Shown: positions 38,191 through 50,060 of the stretch, in pieces | How the letters are laid out: every line of letters begins with the position of its first letter | How positions within the stretch are numbered: the first letter of the stretch is position 1 | NCBI GenBank assembly: GCA_947846985.1 | Contig: CANTUZ010000004.1 | Coordinates: 2,284,927 to 2,348,926 of the forward strand | From: Fratercula arctica | Taxonomy: Eukaryota; Chordata; Aves; Charadriiformes; Alcidae | Direction: 5' to 3' | DNA length: 64,000 nucleotides | Notes under the pieces: generated by a model | Seen by the model: only the letters and a program-made list of their open reading frames with translations | The model's database searches: none | Told to the model about the DNA's origin: nothing | Made by a program: the position numbers and the translations under genes

Positions 38191-41100
38191 CACATTTTGA
38201 CACAATTAGATCTGGATCAGAAGCTTCACACTCCTGATACCTTTTGAAGCCTTTTTCTTTGTTTTCTCTCACGCCATTCAAAACTTTTGTCTCTATTTTT
38301 GGGTGACGTCATGGTGACCCCGCGGGCCTGGCGGTCAGGGTGCTGGGATCCTGCCAAAAGCTACAGAAGGGGTGGGGACCTCATCATCATGAGCTTATGT
38401 CAGAGTTGTGCAAGCTGTATTTAATTGCAAATTACTAGGTGATAGGAGTCAGTCAGTGTTCCCTACTTGCTCTTAAGTTAGATTACACGCCGCTTAGGGA
38501 GTTTGATGGAGAGGGTGGAAGCGATGGCAGCAGCAAAAACATGCTTATAAAGGAGAACAACTCATAGGCAGAGCAAACCAAGAGGGCACGTTACGTGTGG
38601 AACATGACACGGTGTGTATAGTAAATATGAAACTGAGCTCACAGAGGTTGTGACGCAGTTGAGAAGATGGCTATATTAGGTAGGTTAGCGTTTCAGAAGT
38701 TTTCGCAGAGCTCACAGAGGGCTTCTAAGAGGCAGCTTTGCTTGTGGGCAACTCACTCTGTGACTGCCCCAAACAAGTAGCTGCGACTTAAACCGGTTGG
38801 AGGCCGGGTACTGTGTTTGATGGGGCTGTTTGCAGGCCTGTATCTTTCCTCACCTTGAAGATGTTATAAAGGCAAATGCACAGGATGGGACATATTTTCT
38901 GTTCTCTGGCGCCTCTGCCTTTCTCTGCTGTTTTCCCTGAGCTTTCAGTAATTCGGTGTAAATTATCCCTCGATGAAACAGGAAAAATCAACTGAAAGCC
39001 GTCTCTCATTAGATGTTAGGCTACTGACCTGCACGTAAGAATGCAAGCAAAAGCTCCATTTGTTTCTTAAACCTTTATAAAGCCATTAAAGTAGAATTGA
39101 CCACTGACCTAGAAATACGGCAGCTGCATCTCTGGCAATCACTAAAATAGCCTCTTGGTGACCTAGTTTCTCCTAGCAGCGAGCATCGCGCTGCACAGGC
39201 GTGAATCCTTCCTAGTAAAGTAATCAACAAACGCTTCTTGCCAACAAGTGCTGAGGTTTTGGAGGGGTTGCAAATGAAGTGGTAAAATGGGGGGAACCGT
39301 GAGGCTTACAACTGCTTGGAAAAATCTGGCTTTAGATAAGCCTCGAAGGCGAGAATCATTCAGTCGTGAGTGAAATTTTTGCAAGCGTCTGAACAGCTGC
39401 TTCGGATTCAAATGACCAAGTCCCGTTTTTCAGACACAGCCCGAATTACACAGGACCCGTTAAAATTGTGAACACCCGAGTTGCTGGATGTTTTGGGAAA
39501 TGTGATCTTGTATTTGTTGTTTAATCCCAGAGCTGCTGTGCAGTTTGCTCTTCCAACCACAGGAATATTACAAGGGAGCGTGTACTGTAGGCTTTCAAGA
39601 TGCAAATTCCAAATAAAAAACTACCCTGATTTTCAGCCTTTGGGGCAATTTCTTATTGTTTCCTCCCACTTAGGCTGCAGAAGTGATGGAGTGTGGAGTA
39701 GAGCAGAAGTTGATAGCCTGACCGCTGTGCAAGCCCCGTCTGTCTGTAAACGGATGTCTCTGATTTCCATTCTGCTTCTTTGTTAGCCTTGGTAATAGCC
39801 TTCCTTTTTCACACGTAGCTATTAGCCTGACCTTATCTCTGTAGTTAATAATATGATACGTTAGACGTGCACTTACGAAGCCCCTGAAGAAGCTGTCCAA
39901 CCTAACCGGCACACATCAGGTTAGAAAGCATTACATGTAAGCCCTTGGGAACTCTCTCCTTACGTTTATTTTGGTTTAATTGTCTTTTTTGCTTTCCTGT
40001 TTTGGTTTATGATGTAGAGCAACAGTGACATCCATTGGCCTATCAAGCTAATCAAAAGTACTGTAGACACAACATGTATTTACTTAAGGTGGAGGGATGT
40101 ACTGGAGGCCTCCACTGTGACGGTTTCTCATTTATTTGTTAGCTACTTGCTCTCCAGAACAAGAGCCTCTCTCCTCCTGTAGCAACCTGTTTGCATCCTC
40201 CTTTCAGATCCTGACTCTTCATTCCTGCTACGGTGCTTAAAACATACTTTTTAAGATGTAACTTAAAGCTAGTATTCCCTGTTCACGAGAGATACCAAGG
40301 CACATACGTAGAGCCAGTTTTCAGCACTGCAGAACCAACCCAGGTAGGAAAAAGTTAAAGCCACTTTGCTTCAGCCTATTTGCTGCTGATAATATGTTAA
40401 ATTTTGATTCCAAAAATAAAAATCTGTTTTATTTTAAAAACTGCATCCTTTGTCGAAGACAAGAAGGTTTAGAAAGACCGCAGAAGAGAGAACTGGGAGA
40501 AACTGGGACATATGGGTCCCAGCCCAAGAGTTGTGGAAAAAAAAACAGTGAAAGAAAGACTTAAAGTCTGAAATAGATCGAGGATTCAGTGACAAAAAAA
40601 CTAAACCAAAACAATGTATTAATCTGAAAGGGAGATCTGGATGATTCTGATTTCATTCCAAAAACCTGAAAACAGTTCAATTTATTTTTAACCTTGTAAG
40701 TAGATCAGTAGACATTTCCTGCAGACATTTCATTGAGCAGAACCAGTGTCTGTTGTAAATTTTTGACCAGCTTTAGTTACAATCCCGTCTCAAGGTCAAA
40801 CAGCCTGTCTCTGAAAGGGAGTCTATTTGAGAAGGAGGATTGAGCTCAGGAGCCTGCGGGCCCATTTTCGTCGCCCCATAGCGCAGTGCAGCTATTGCGG
40901 TTTGTGTCTGCATCGAGGTGCAGCCTCTCCCTCGTGACTGGGGCAACTGGAACTTTACCCAGCAGCGTCAGCACAGGGTTTTCCCCTTCCAGCATCACCA
41001 GAGATAGAGGCAAAAAGAAGTTATGCTGATTCATGCCATCTGATTTGGAGTGTAGTTCATAGCTCTTAATTAGAAAGGAAATTGTTAGTGCTGTGGATCC

Positions 41101-43161
41101 TTCTTTAGAACAATCATAACTGAGGTGAGCTAGAGGTGCTCAGCATTAGGTCTTCCATTCATTTCGGCAGCTTTGGATCAGGCATCATGTCCGTGGCACC
41201 TGAGAAAGGGATCTTCCCTTTATTTAGGTGCTCATTTCCAGTGGGAGAGCCCAGGAAACATTTCCAGGTGATGCTCAGTGTATTGGGGAATTTCAGGCTG
41301 CACTTTGTGGATGTGTACACGGTGAGCAGGAGGGAACCTCATGGAAATGCTTTCATCCACTTTATGTGATTCTAGTGATTCTAGCCCTTAGAGTATCTTT
41401 CCTTCACCTGCATGTCTCTTGCATTGCCACTTTGTATGGTCTCACAGCTTCCAAATCTTTCTGCTGGATATTTCAGATACTGCCATCTTACACGGCTCAG
41501 TCCAGACAGTCTGTTCCCTTTTGATACTGTCTTCTCCCTGCCTGACTTTGAGGACTTCTCTGCGGAGATTCGCTGATGCTTTCCTTGCTTTCCCATCTCC
41601 CGCTGAATTGCTTTCACGCCTCTCCATGGATGCGTGGCTGTAACAGATGCCAGTGCACTATTGCTATGCTTTCATGGACCGAAAGGAGACCACATCATTT
41701 CTTTTTTCAGCTCTCTTTTACCCATTCTCTGGCTGATTTCTCTCTCTCACACACGCAGCTGCTTTGCAGGTCAGCTACATACAGCGTTTGGGTTTGCAGG
41801 GGCTGATCTTACCAAGCCATTACCAAAGGCTGGAATTTCCCTGGGTGTTGACTTTTTGATGCCTGTTGAGTTCCTTTTCTCATTCCTGCAGTATGTGGTT
41901 TCACAGGGAGTGGCTGGCTGTCAGCTCAAGTTTCTTTGACTATACTTTGTATACATTTTCCATGATCGAGGACCAAGACCGAGCACCGGATAAAATCCTG
42001 CCGTTTGCGGATAACAACGGATAACATTGTTGTGCTAACAGACGTTTGCATAAGAGATATGAAAACAGCCCCATTCATACCCTTCTGTGACGCTGCTGGG
42101 TCTTACAACTGCTTTGAAATTTGAGGTGGGTTGTTGCTCGATTGCATGAGGCAACCGGCATCGCCACAGCCTTCCGCAGGCTGCAGGTGCACTGGATTTA
42201 TCTCTCCTGGGTCAGCCTGCCAACAGCGGGAGGATAAGGACAGCATTCCTGCCGCTGCTGCAAAGCTCCCGGCATCCTAGTAGAAACTATAGACTGCTTA
42301 GGGGTGTCTCGTCTACTGACTTCAAAGGATGGAAGGAAAAATACCATATTTGTGGTTCAGAGTAGGCTTAGTCCCATTCTTAACCATAAAATAGGGATGA
42401 TTTAGCAAAAAAAATCCAAATGCCTTTTGGTAATGAATAATCCGAAAGGTGGGCTTCTTCCCTGAGAAAATATTGACATTTCATTGAAAAACAGAATACC
42501 CCAAAAGTGCAATTGCATATAGATGGCAAAGACTGCACCAACCAGTTGTTACACCTGGGAGAGCTGCATTTAGTCAGCCTTTCCGGTGAAGACAAACAGG
42601 GTTATCACTCTGGAGTGCGCCTGTAGCCTGCAATGAAAGGAAGGCTTTCTTTCCCATTGCTCAGAGGAACCAGGGTTGATGCTCTCCTATCACATAAGGA
42701 CCTTGTTCTCTCTCTTTGTCCCTAATTAATAACATCCTGTGCTGATTGCTGGGGTCACACAGTAGCTTCCAGTTCTGCCCACTCAGGTACTTCATTTTGC
42801 TTGTGCTGCTACACCAAACTGGCAAAACGCAGAAGATCTGAGGCAGATTTCATTTGGAAAATTGTCTCTTACATGGGATTCTGCTAGGAGCTACTTTAAG
42901 GCTTGCACGGGTGTCTACGGTGGCATGATGTGGCCCATTTCTCTGCCCTGCGTGGGATGTCCCCGTGGTTATGGTAGGGACAAGTCCCCGCCATGGGCTT
43001 TCATGGCTCTGCTGTAGCGGAAAGGAACTGAACCTTTTCTCTTTTGCTGAGCTCCCAGTGCTTCCGTGTTCTCACACACAGGAGCTGTTTGCATGTTTTC
43101 AGCAAATACTGCTTTATTACTGTCTTGGTGAAAGGAAGAAAGCAAAGGTTTTTTTTTAAAA

Positions 43162-43175
43162 AAGAGAGAGAGAGA
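43162..43175. repeat. short GA run
   Basis: AAGAGAGAGAGAGA directly after a T9/A6 junction. Simple-sequence DNA. Confidence 0.75.
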
Positions 43176-46100
43176 ACATCTTGAGCCTGCTGTTCTCAGA
43201 TCTTTCCGATAAGGACAGTTCCAAGTGCGTGAGAAGTTTCCTGCTCCGAGATTTATTTACTTCTGAAAGAAAAGCCACCTTCATCTCATTATTTTATTTT
43301 CAATACAGGTTTTAATTTGGTGAGAAAATATCTTCTCCATAAAGAACCTATTCTGCCTCATTAACTCTTATAAAAAGCATCCCCCCTAAGCTTGAAATGT
43401 TAAAAGAAGCATAAATTAAGGCTAAGTTTGTTGTTTGCCGCTTTAATCAACAAACAACCTTAAAAGGGACCCACAAAAGGTTCTGTAAACTAAATTTATT
43501 AGTGAGCAGGAAAACAAGCCTTCAGCTGCGGCTTCCTCCCCTTCCCAGCCCCCTGAATTTGGAGGGGGGTGGGTTTTCGGAGCGCCTGGTTTTGTTTACA
43601 GTGTCTCCCTCTCTCAGGCAGGTTGCTGTGGTCCCATGGATCTCTGTCAGACTTTTGTGATGCAGCTGAACTGAAGTGACTTGGGACAGAGTCTGTTAAT
43701 TAGGTCTTCAAAGCCTCCTCCTCTTTTCTTCGCTGTACAAATGTCCTTTTTTCCTCTTCTTTTCCCTAAATCTGCTTGTCGGTAGGTCAGAAGGGAAGAG
43801 GGGGTTTTTCACGGCAAGAGAAAACTGCCATTCTAGCTGCCTTCCTTTCACCTCTCCAGGATGCTAGAGGAAAAGTAGATGCACATCTATTTTCTGCCCT
43901 TTTCCTCTCCTTGATATGTTTAAGAACCTTCTTCTGTTGCCTCTTTATGCTATCGTCATTACCATCATTTATAACTTAGGGATATCTCCACTCCCAGAGC
44001 GGTGCTCACAGTGACTGCGATACCGAGAACCGGGGAAAAGCTTAAGGACATAATCTAGAAAGTTTCAGTGCAGAGGACAGGTTAGTTTGATAAAAACATT
44101 AAGAATTAACTTTCCTGAGCCAGCACATGTGAATATGCTGTTTCTTTCCAAATCCCCTTGACATAACAGTGAACTTCCTTACAAACCTTTTGCAGTCAAT
44201 TTCATTTGAATCTTAAAATGATTTTTCACTGGTTTTATTTGGGATAAGTCTCCAAGAGAAAATTTAATAGGGGATTTTGTTCATTGCTGCAGGGTTTGGA
44301 CTTCCTCGCTTCTTAATTTTTTTCACAGCCATCTTAAGTTCAGTCTGAGATATGCAGTGTAAGAGAGATCCAAGAAAAATCACTTTTGTTCACTGGAAAA
44401 AATGGCCTTGACCCATTAGAGAGCGGTTTCTGATATTTATCTGAACACCTCCTCATCTTCCAGGAGGTAATTTGATTTGGAGATGAGCCAAAATGAGGAG
44501 TTTCTCTAAACTTCGCCGAGCTTTATGGGCTTGGATTCAAACGGTCCTGGCCTCTGAGCAACTTGCTGTGCAGGTTTGCAAAATCGAAAGGCGACTGGGC
44601 ACATTTTGCAAAACCTGAACCTTCCCTGGAGTTTTGCCCTCCTCTGATTGATAGCCCCGGCTCCAGCCCCTCCTGGCTCTCGCTCTTCATGGTCTGTGGG
44701 TAGGTCAGCGTTGCAAACAGCTCCTCAAAGGAAATCATCCTTCTTCAGTGCAGCCCATGTCTTATTTCAAAATCTCATTTCCTCTGTCCATCCCACGCCT
44801 TCCCTTCCTCCGTCAGCAAATGTGACACAGGTCTCGCATTTCACACCAGCTGCCTGAGCAAATGCACAAATCGGTCCAAATTTACTGTAGCCTGGCATCT
44901 GCATTGGCCAGCAAGCCAATAAATTACAGGCACAAGACAGTTTCCTTTTGGGGCATTTGACGTTGTCCTTTCATCCTTCAAATAAGATCTTTTTTCCATT
45001 TCTGTGAACTCGCTGTAGCCCAGCTCTGTGTCCAGCAGCTTGTGTTGTGAGAAGTACAAGGATGGGGAGGCAGGGGAGCGCTGGATGAGGGGGAGCGCCG
45101 CGATCGGGGCTTTGTGCCGTTCCAATGCTATGCCGCTCTTCCAGTGCCATCACTCGGGCACGCGGGCGTGTGGCAGTCCCCCGTCTCACAGGAGACATCG
45201 CAGCTTTATTTAAGCAGGAAGAAGGAAGTTTTCTCGGTTATCGAGTGCCCTGGGAGCACGCTGTTCATTGAGCAAGGCAGTACCTGGCATCCAGGCGCCA
45301 GGGAGCCTGGAGCCAGGGAGGTGGAGAACAAGAGCACTGGCTCCCGCGGGCTCCAGCACTGTTGAGCGTTGCTGCCATGCAGGACCCAGGTGCATCAGGA
45401 TGAATACAGCCTCCTAAAAACGCACTCGGCATTCACGTGCTCTTTTCTCTTACTTTAATTTGCCGTTGGTCCTCTGATACATCTCTTAATATTTATTTCC
45501 CTTTGGATTTTTTGCTGTTCATTTGGGGGTTTGGAGGTTTTTCTTGTGGCAACTAGAAAAAAGCGAAAGAGAAAAAACTCCCGGATGAATGTCCGAGTCC
45601 TTTGTTTCCCCACAGCACAGTTAGTCCTGTCGTCTCTGGTGAAATACATGGGCAAGGGGAGGTATGCGGAGTGATTCATGGCATCAAATTGAAAAATGGG
45701 CTCGAGTGCTGTGCAGGTCTAGGGCAGTTGGACCCATTTACCGTGTATGTGCATTGATCCTGCTAATACGCAATGGCCTCAGCTCGAGGAAAAACGCGGT
45801 GTTTATTCTTCTGCCTCCATTACCAAGTCCATCAGTGGCATGAACTGAAGCAGGTAATAGCTCGAAAGCCTCCGTGACCCTTTGAAGTACCCCTAGTCTG
45901 CATTTGGCAAGGTGTGCAGCTCGTGTTGTGTGGTCCGCTGACCAGAATGCTAGATTTTATTTCGAAGTGGCCACTAACAGTGAACAAATTTATGTCACGC
46001 AAAGTGGGCTGCTTTAACCTGACCCTCAAATCATCACAACCATGGGTCAGCCCTCCCCTTACCATCCAGAGCTCTAGTTGCGGTGGCCCTTGCAACTGGT

Positions 46101-46802
46101 TCCCAACAATTATTTGCAAGAGTGGTGCAAACATAGCCATAGGGCGTCTTCATCTACTCCCAAAGGCAAACACCGCAAATGCATGTCAGGGTGGTGTGTA
46201 CACAAGCTTTTCTTAGGCTGTCTCCCCCTGCTCCAGATCCAGCTGGCAGGCTCCGGGGCTGGTGACAGCAGTGTATTTGCTGCCTGTTTGCTGTGACGTG
46301 GGACCTGAAATGAAATTGCCTGCCTGCTTTCAACCTGACTCCCACCATTGCCAGGTGGGAAGGGGCAGCGAGATGGGCAAGGTCTTCACCGCAGCCATTG
46401 AACACATACTCATACCCATCTCTGCCGTATTTCACTCAGCTTCTAACGCAACTTGCTACATTTGGGAGAAACACATTGGAAAGCCATCTGGGCACTGGAG
46501 AGTCCAGCTCGAGTGTATTCAGTTTTTCTTTTAAGTCAAAGGACATACATTTTCAAAGGTAGTGAAAACCCCAGCAGGACTGAGGAAAATCTGCTGTATC
46601 AATGATTGTAGTTTATGGAGAGGCACTGTATGGCCTCTACTCTTGTGCTTAAATAGCATTAAACAGCCATCAGAAGCAAACACCAAGCAGAAAACCAAAA
46701 TCCTGCAAAAAATGTTAAAAACAACCCTCTGAGTCCTCCTCCTGATTCTTACTCCTTGCAGGGTGTATCATTTGATACTAGTGTCACAAGAGTCACCTGA
46801 TG

Positions 46803-46854
46803 GAGAAATCATGCTTTGTTACATCTCTGAGAAATCATGCTTTGTTATATATAT
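46803..46854 (+). repeat. 26-bp tandem duplication
   Basis: The unit GAGAAATCATGCTTTGTTACATCTCT is followed directly by a second copy, GAGAAATCATGCTTTGTTATATAT, identical for the first 19 bases or more and then diverging. The near identity points to a recent slippage or local duplication. No gene spans it. Confidence 0.9.
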
Positions 46855-49339
46855 TCTTTCATTTGTTTGCATGGAAGGGCTTTTCTTTCCAGAATAAGCA
46901 CTGAAGGGCTCGGCATTTAGCCTGGTCCCTGCTGGAAAAAGTTACGGAGGTAATTCAGCGGGAGCTGAGCTGTGCCGGAGAGGTGGCCCTGCTCTGCACG
47001 CTGGCCTGCCCTCTGACACAGCAGCTGTACAGGACAGCACCCCAGCCAGAGCTGCTCCGACCGAACGGTGAAAAATCACTTTTCTGCTGAAGCGGGATCA
47101 GGAGAGAATTGCACAAAGACCCAAGTGCAATTTTCCAAGCTGACACTTGGCAGGAGGACCAGGTATCACCTGGCAAGACGAGAGCAGAATGGCGTAGGGC
47201 CAGTGAGACATCCTAGCTAGGACACTGCCACCACCACTCAGCAGCGCACTGCTCCAGTGATGGTACTGGGGGCCAGCACATTCCCCTGCAAGCCTGCTGT
47301 ATCCTGCAGGAGAATGGTCCATGCCGTCTAACCCAAAAGTAGTGTCGCTGATGCAGGAGAGACACAAGGTGAGCTGTGGATGCTGAGCACCTCCTAGATG
47401 TGGCCGTCCATCACCCAGAGCTTCCTGCAGCACCTCCGCTCCCCAGCCTGGATGTTTGCCTGGCCCACGCCTGTTTGGTCTAGAAGGGAAGCTGTGGTCA
47501 TCACTCCAGGGCGGTGTGGCTGGAAGTTGTGTTGAAGGTTTCCTTTTGTCAGCAGTGTGTGCTTGTTATGATCCCTCATAGCTAATTCCCGCTTGGACTA
47601 GCTGCCTGTCATCTGCCTCAGGGTGAGTACCTGTGCTATCGTAAGTACATAATGCTTAAATAAATACTCCAAGGTTATGGGGAGCCTCAGGTTTATGCTA
47701 CGGGTGGTATTTTTTTTGTTGTTTTTTACCCCAGAAGGACAAATGTTCATGAGCTTTTACGATTACATCCCCAAAAAGGACTTTGTTTCATTGCCTGGTA
47801 ACTTCTGGGAAACTGTTTACCACTCGGTATCTCTCAGAGTTGCTGGCCAAGATGCAAAGTACACTTGAAGTCTTTAAAATCTCAATGAAACCATCACCAT
47901 AGTGACAAGTATTTTTCACTAGGAAGCACAAGTGGAGAAAATATGGGAAACTGTACTGCGAGAGGTGCCGCTTCACGGTGGCTTTCATAATTAAGACTCA
48001 TAGCTAATGCATACTGACTTTATAACATCACCTCAAGTGTTTCTTCCACATCTCTCATTCTGGTTTATCGCAGGCTCTATGATTTAACGCGTCTTGGTAA
48101 ACGTTATGGATTTTAGGCTGATGATTATGAGTTAGCAGATAGAGGAAGAGATGTCAGCATGAAAGCTAGCACTGGCTGCGCGCAATTTAAGCTGACAGAG
48201 ATGTACCTGTGTAAAAGACCATTAAGCCACTTTTATTATTTTTGGGAAGTAGAATATTTTAGTTCAAATAAGACTGACAGGAACCATTTTAAGCTAAGAC
48301 AGAATAAGTTACTTATCAACTGAAATAAAACTATCTGTGTAAGCTTTTATGACAGCTTAACAGAGGGTGAATGAACGGCTTCAGGGAAGCCAGTGCCTCT
48401 TCGTTGTCAAGAGCACACTGGGGAGTGGGATCCTTTCCCACTTAAATTAAGGGCACATGCCTTTTCCTCCCTCTATAAAGTACTAATTTCTCCCTCTATA
48501 AAATAGGGATACTTTTGGATGACATTCCTGGATAAAAGTGCCATTATGGGGCAGATACTCGTGTTGTGAAGAACAGCTTTTCCAGCATCTCCTTTGATCA
48601 CCTCTTTGGGGGCCAAAAGGTGTTTTCTTTCCTTCAGTGAAAGTGCATCCCGTTCCCACACGGACGTGCCCTCTTCCTCCTGCACGGCTCTCTGGTGTTA
48701 GAGGCTGGAGTGCCAGGAGCAGGTGCCATATTCCCATCCGTGTACAAAACCAAAGAATGAAGGTGACCGTGGAGCAACCTCTCGGGAGGAAACAGCTACT
48801 GGACAAAAAACCCAGGAGTCCTAAAGGAGGATACAGGGCAGAATGGGAGAGGAAGGTGTTAAAGGGCGGGAAGGTGGATGGGAAGTGGCAGGAAGGGAAA
48901 TCAGAAACCGATTTCATTTCACCTGCAGAATCTGTCATCACTGGGAACGGGAAAGTGAAATCCTGCAGTCCTCAGGCAGGAAGACTTACACGACCCGAAG
49001 TCTGGCCACGTTAATTCTTAGGCATAAACGTGCTCCCCTCAGTAATAGCACTGTGCTCGTTTTACATCAGCCAAGAACAGGGCATTAGAAGTACAAATTC
49101 CTGCTTTAAACTTTGACTCCTTCCCCTGTGTGTGACATGAATGATTCCACGGCTTGAATGTAGTTTTTTCAGTTATTCACGGCAAATGAGAGAAATGAGA
49201 AGGGTTTATTTATCTCGTCTCTGCCTGTCATTTTCCTTCACGAGATACAACAGTTCATTTGCTGATTAAATGTCCTACATGCAACAAACCTAGCAGGTGA
49301 CAGCAGGTGCTCTGGAAGCCACCCCTGCACTAACGTGGC

Positions 49340-50060
49340 TGGTGGGACTTGCTGCCGAGGACCGCAGGGTTGCGATGGCGCGGGATGAGGCTGCCATCAG
49401 AGGCACGGGGCGTCCCGACGGCCTCTGATTTATGGGATGGGGGGACTGGGCTTTTCCGGGGACAGCTCGGGGAAAGGATGGCAGTGCTTCGGAGGGAGCC
49501 CAGCTCTCCGGGGTCTCCCGGCCCGGCGGGGCGGTGCTGGGGGCGGGCTGCTCGCCGCGGCACCTGCCGGGGGCGGCCGCTGCCGGGCTCCGGCGCCCTC
49601 GCTCGGGGCTGTGAGCGCGGCACCGCCGCCGGGAGCTGCCGGGAGGCACGGTGAGCGGGGCCGCTGCCGGCGGGGAACCGGGTTCCGGGGGAGCGGGGGA
49701 CACCGGGCTGGCGGCGGGGGATGCGCGGGGTGTGGGCGGTGCGCGGAGGGAGAGCGGGCTGCGCGGCAGCCGGCGGGCAGGGGGGTACCCGGGGCGTAGG
49801 GGGGGTGCCCGAGGGGCAAGGGGGGCCGGTGGCCCGCCGCAAGGGCAGAGGCGCCGGGGCGGGCAGGGCAGGGAGGGCTAACAAAGGGCGGCGGCCCCGG
49901 AGCCCGGCTGGCACCGGCGGAGCCTTCCGGGGGAGGGCGGTTGGGGGGCTGCCGCCCCCTCCCGTTCCAGGTGCCGTTTTCTTGTTCGGTCATTTTGGAG
50001 CCTCTGGAGGCAGGGAGGGAGCGGTCAGGGAGGGAAGGGGCGTAGGATCAGATCCCGCCG
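49340..50060 (+). promoter_or_regulatory. CpG island, likely promoter
   Basis: CpG dinucleotides jump from sparse to dense here. By my count each 60-base line from 49501 to 49680 holds about nine or ten, against none to two in most of the window. GC-box (Sp1-type) motifs are visible at 49539-49548 (GGGGGCGGGC) and 49856-49864 (GGGGCGGGC), with CCCCCTCCC on the opposite sense near 49956-49964. No TATA box is obvious, which is usual for CpG-island promoters. The consensus donor at 49650/49651 favours plus-strand transcription, but divergent initiation cannot be excluded. Long open frames on both strands here reflect lack of AT-rich stop codons. The gene served is unknown from this sequence. Confidence 0.75.
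49500..49650 (+). other. candidate untranslated first exon (3' end at splice donor)
   Basis: GGCACG|GTGAGCGGGG at 49650/49651 is a good donor inside the CpG island, downstream of a GC box. This is the usual geometry of a noncoding first exon. The start is not determinable, and the left edge given here is nominal. A second donor-like site lies at 50113 (CTCCAG|GTGTGA). I could not identify a start codon with a recognisable N-terminus, so the exon is more likely 5' UTR than coding. Confidence 0.35.

Larger units (their letters stand above)
33986..49300. other. noncoding DNA, no gene recognised
   Basis: No open frame has a recognisable domain. AT-rich, gently structured DNA at about 43260-44480 resembles conserved noncoding sequence rather than repeats. 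A moderately GC-rich, CpG-containing patch lies at about 45060-45380 and includes an imperfect 14-15 base duplication (GCGCCAGGGAGCCTG / GAGCCAGGGAGGTG) at about 45295-45323. A 10-bp perfect inverted repeat lies at 36132-36157. Three CGGATAA copies lie at 41989-42024, the last two adjacent. Confidence 0.5.

Noticed and set aside
40424..40440. AAAATAAAA / TTTTATTTT inverted pair
   Set aside because: Low-complexity A/T sequence produces such pairs easily, so it is not informative.
45914..46216. Overlapping open frames of about 100 codons on both strands
   Set aside because: Overlapping frames on both strands are typical of chance in a balanced-composition segment. Neither peptide is recognisable.
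49330..49993. Long minus-strand open frames of 187-194 codons rich in Pro, Ala and Arg
   Set aside because: They lie inside the CpG island, where AT-containing stop codons are rare on all frames. The peptide is compositional noise without a domain.
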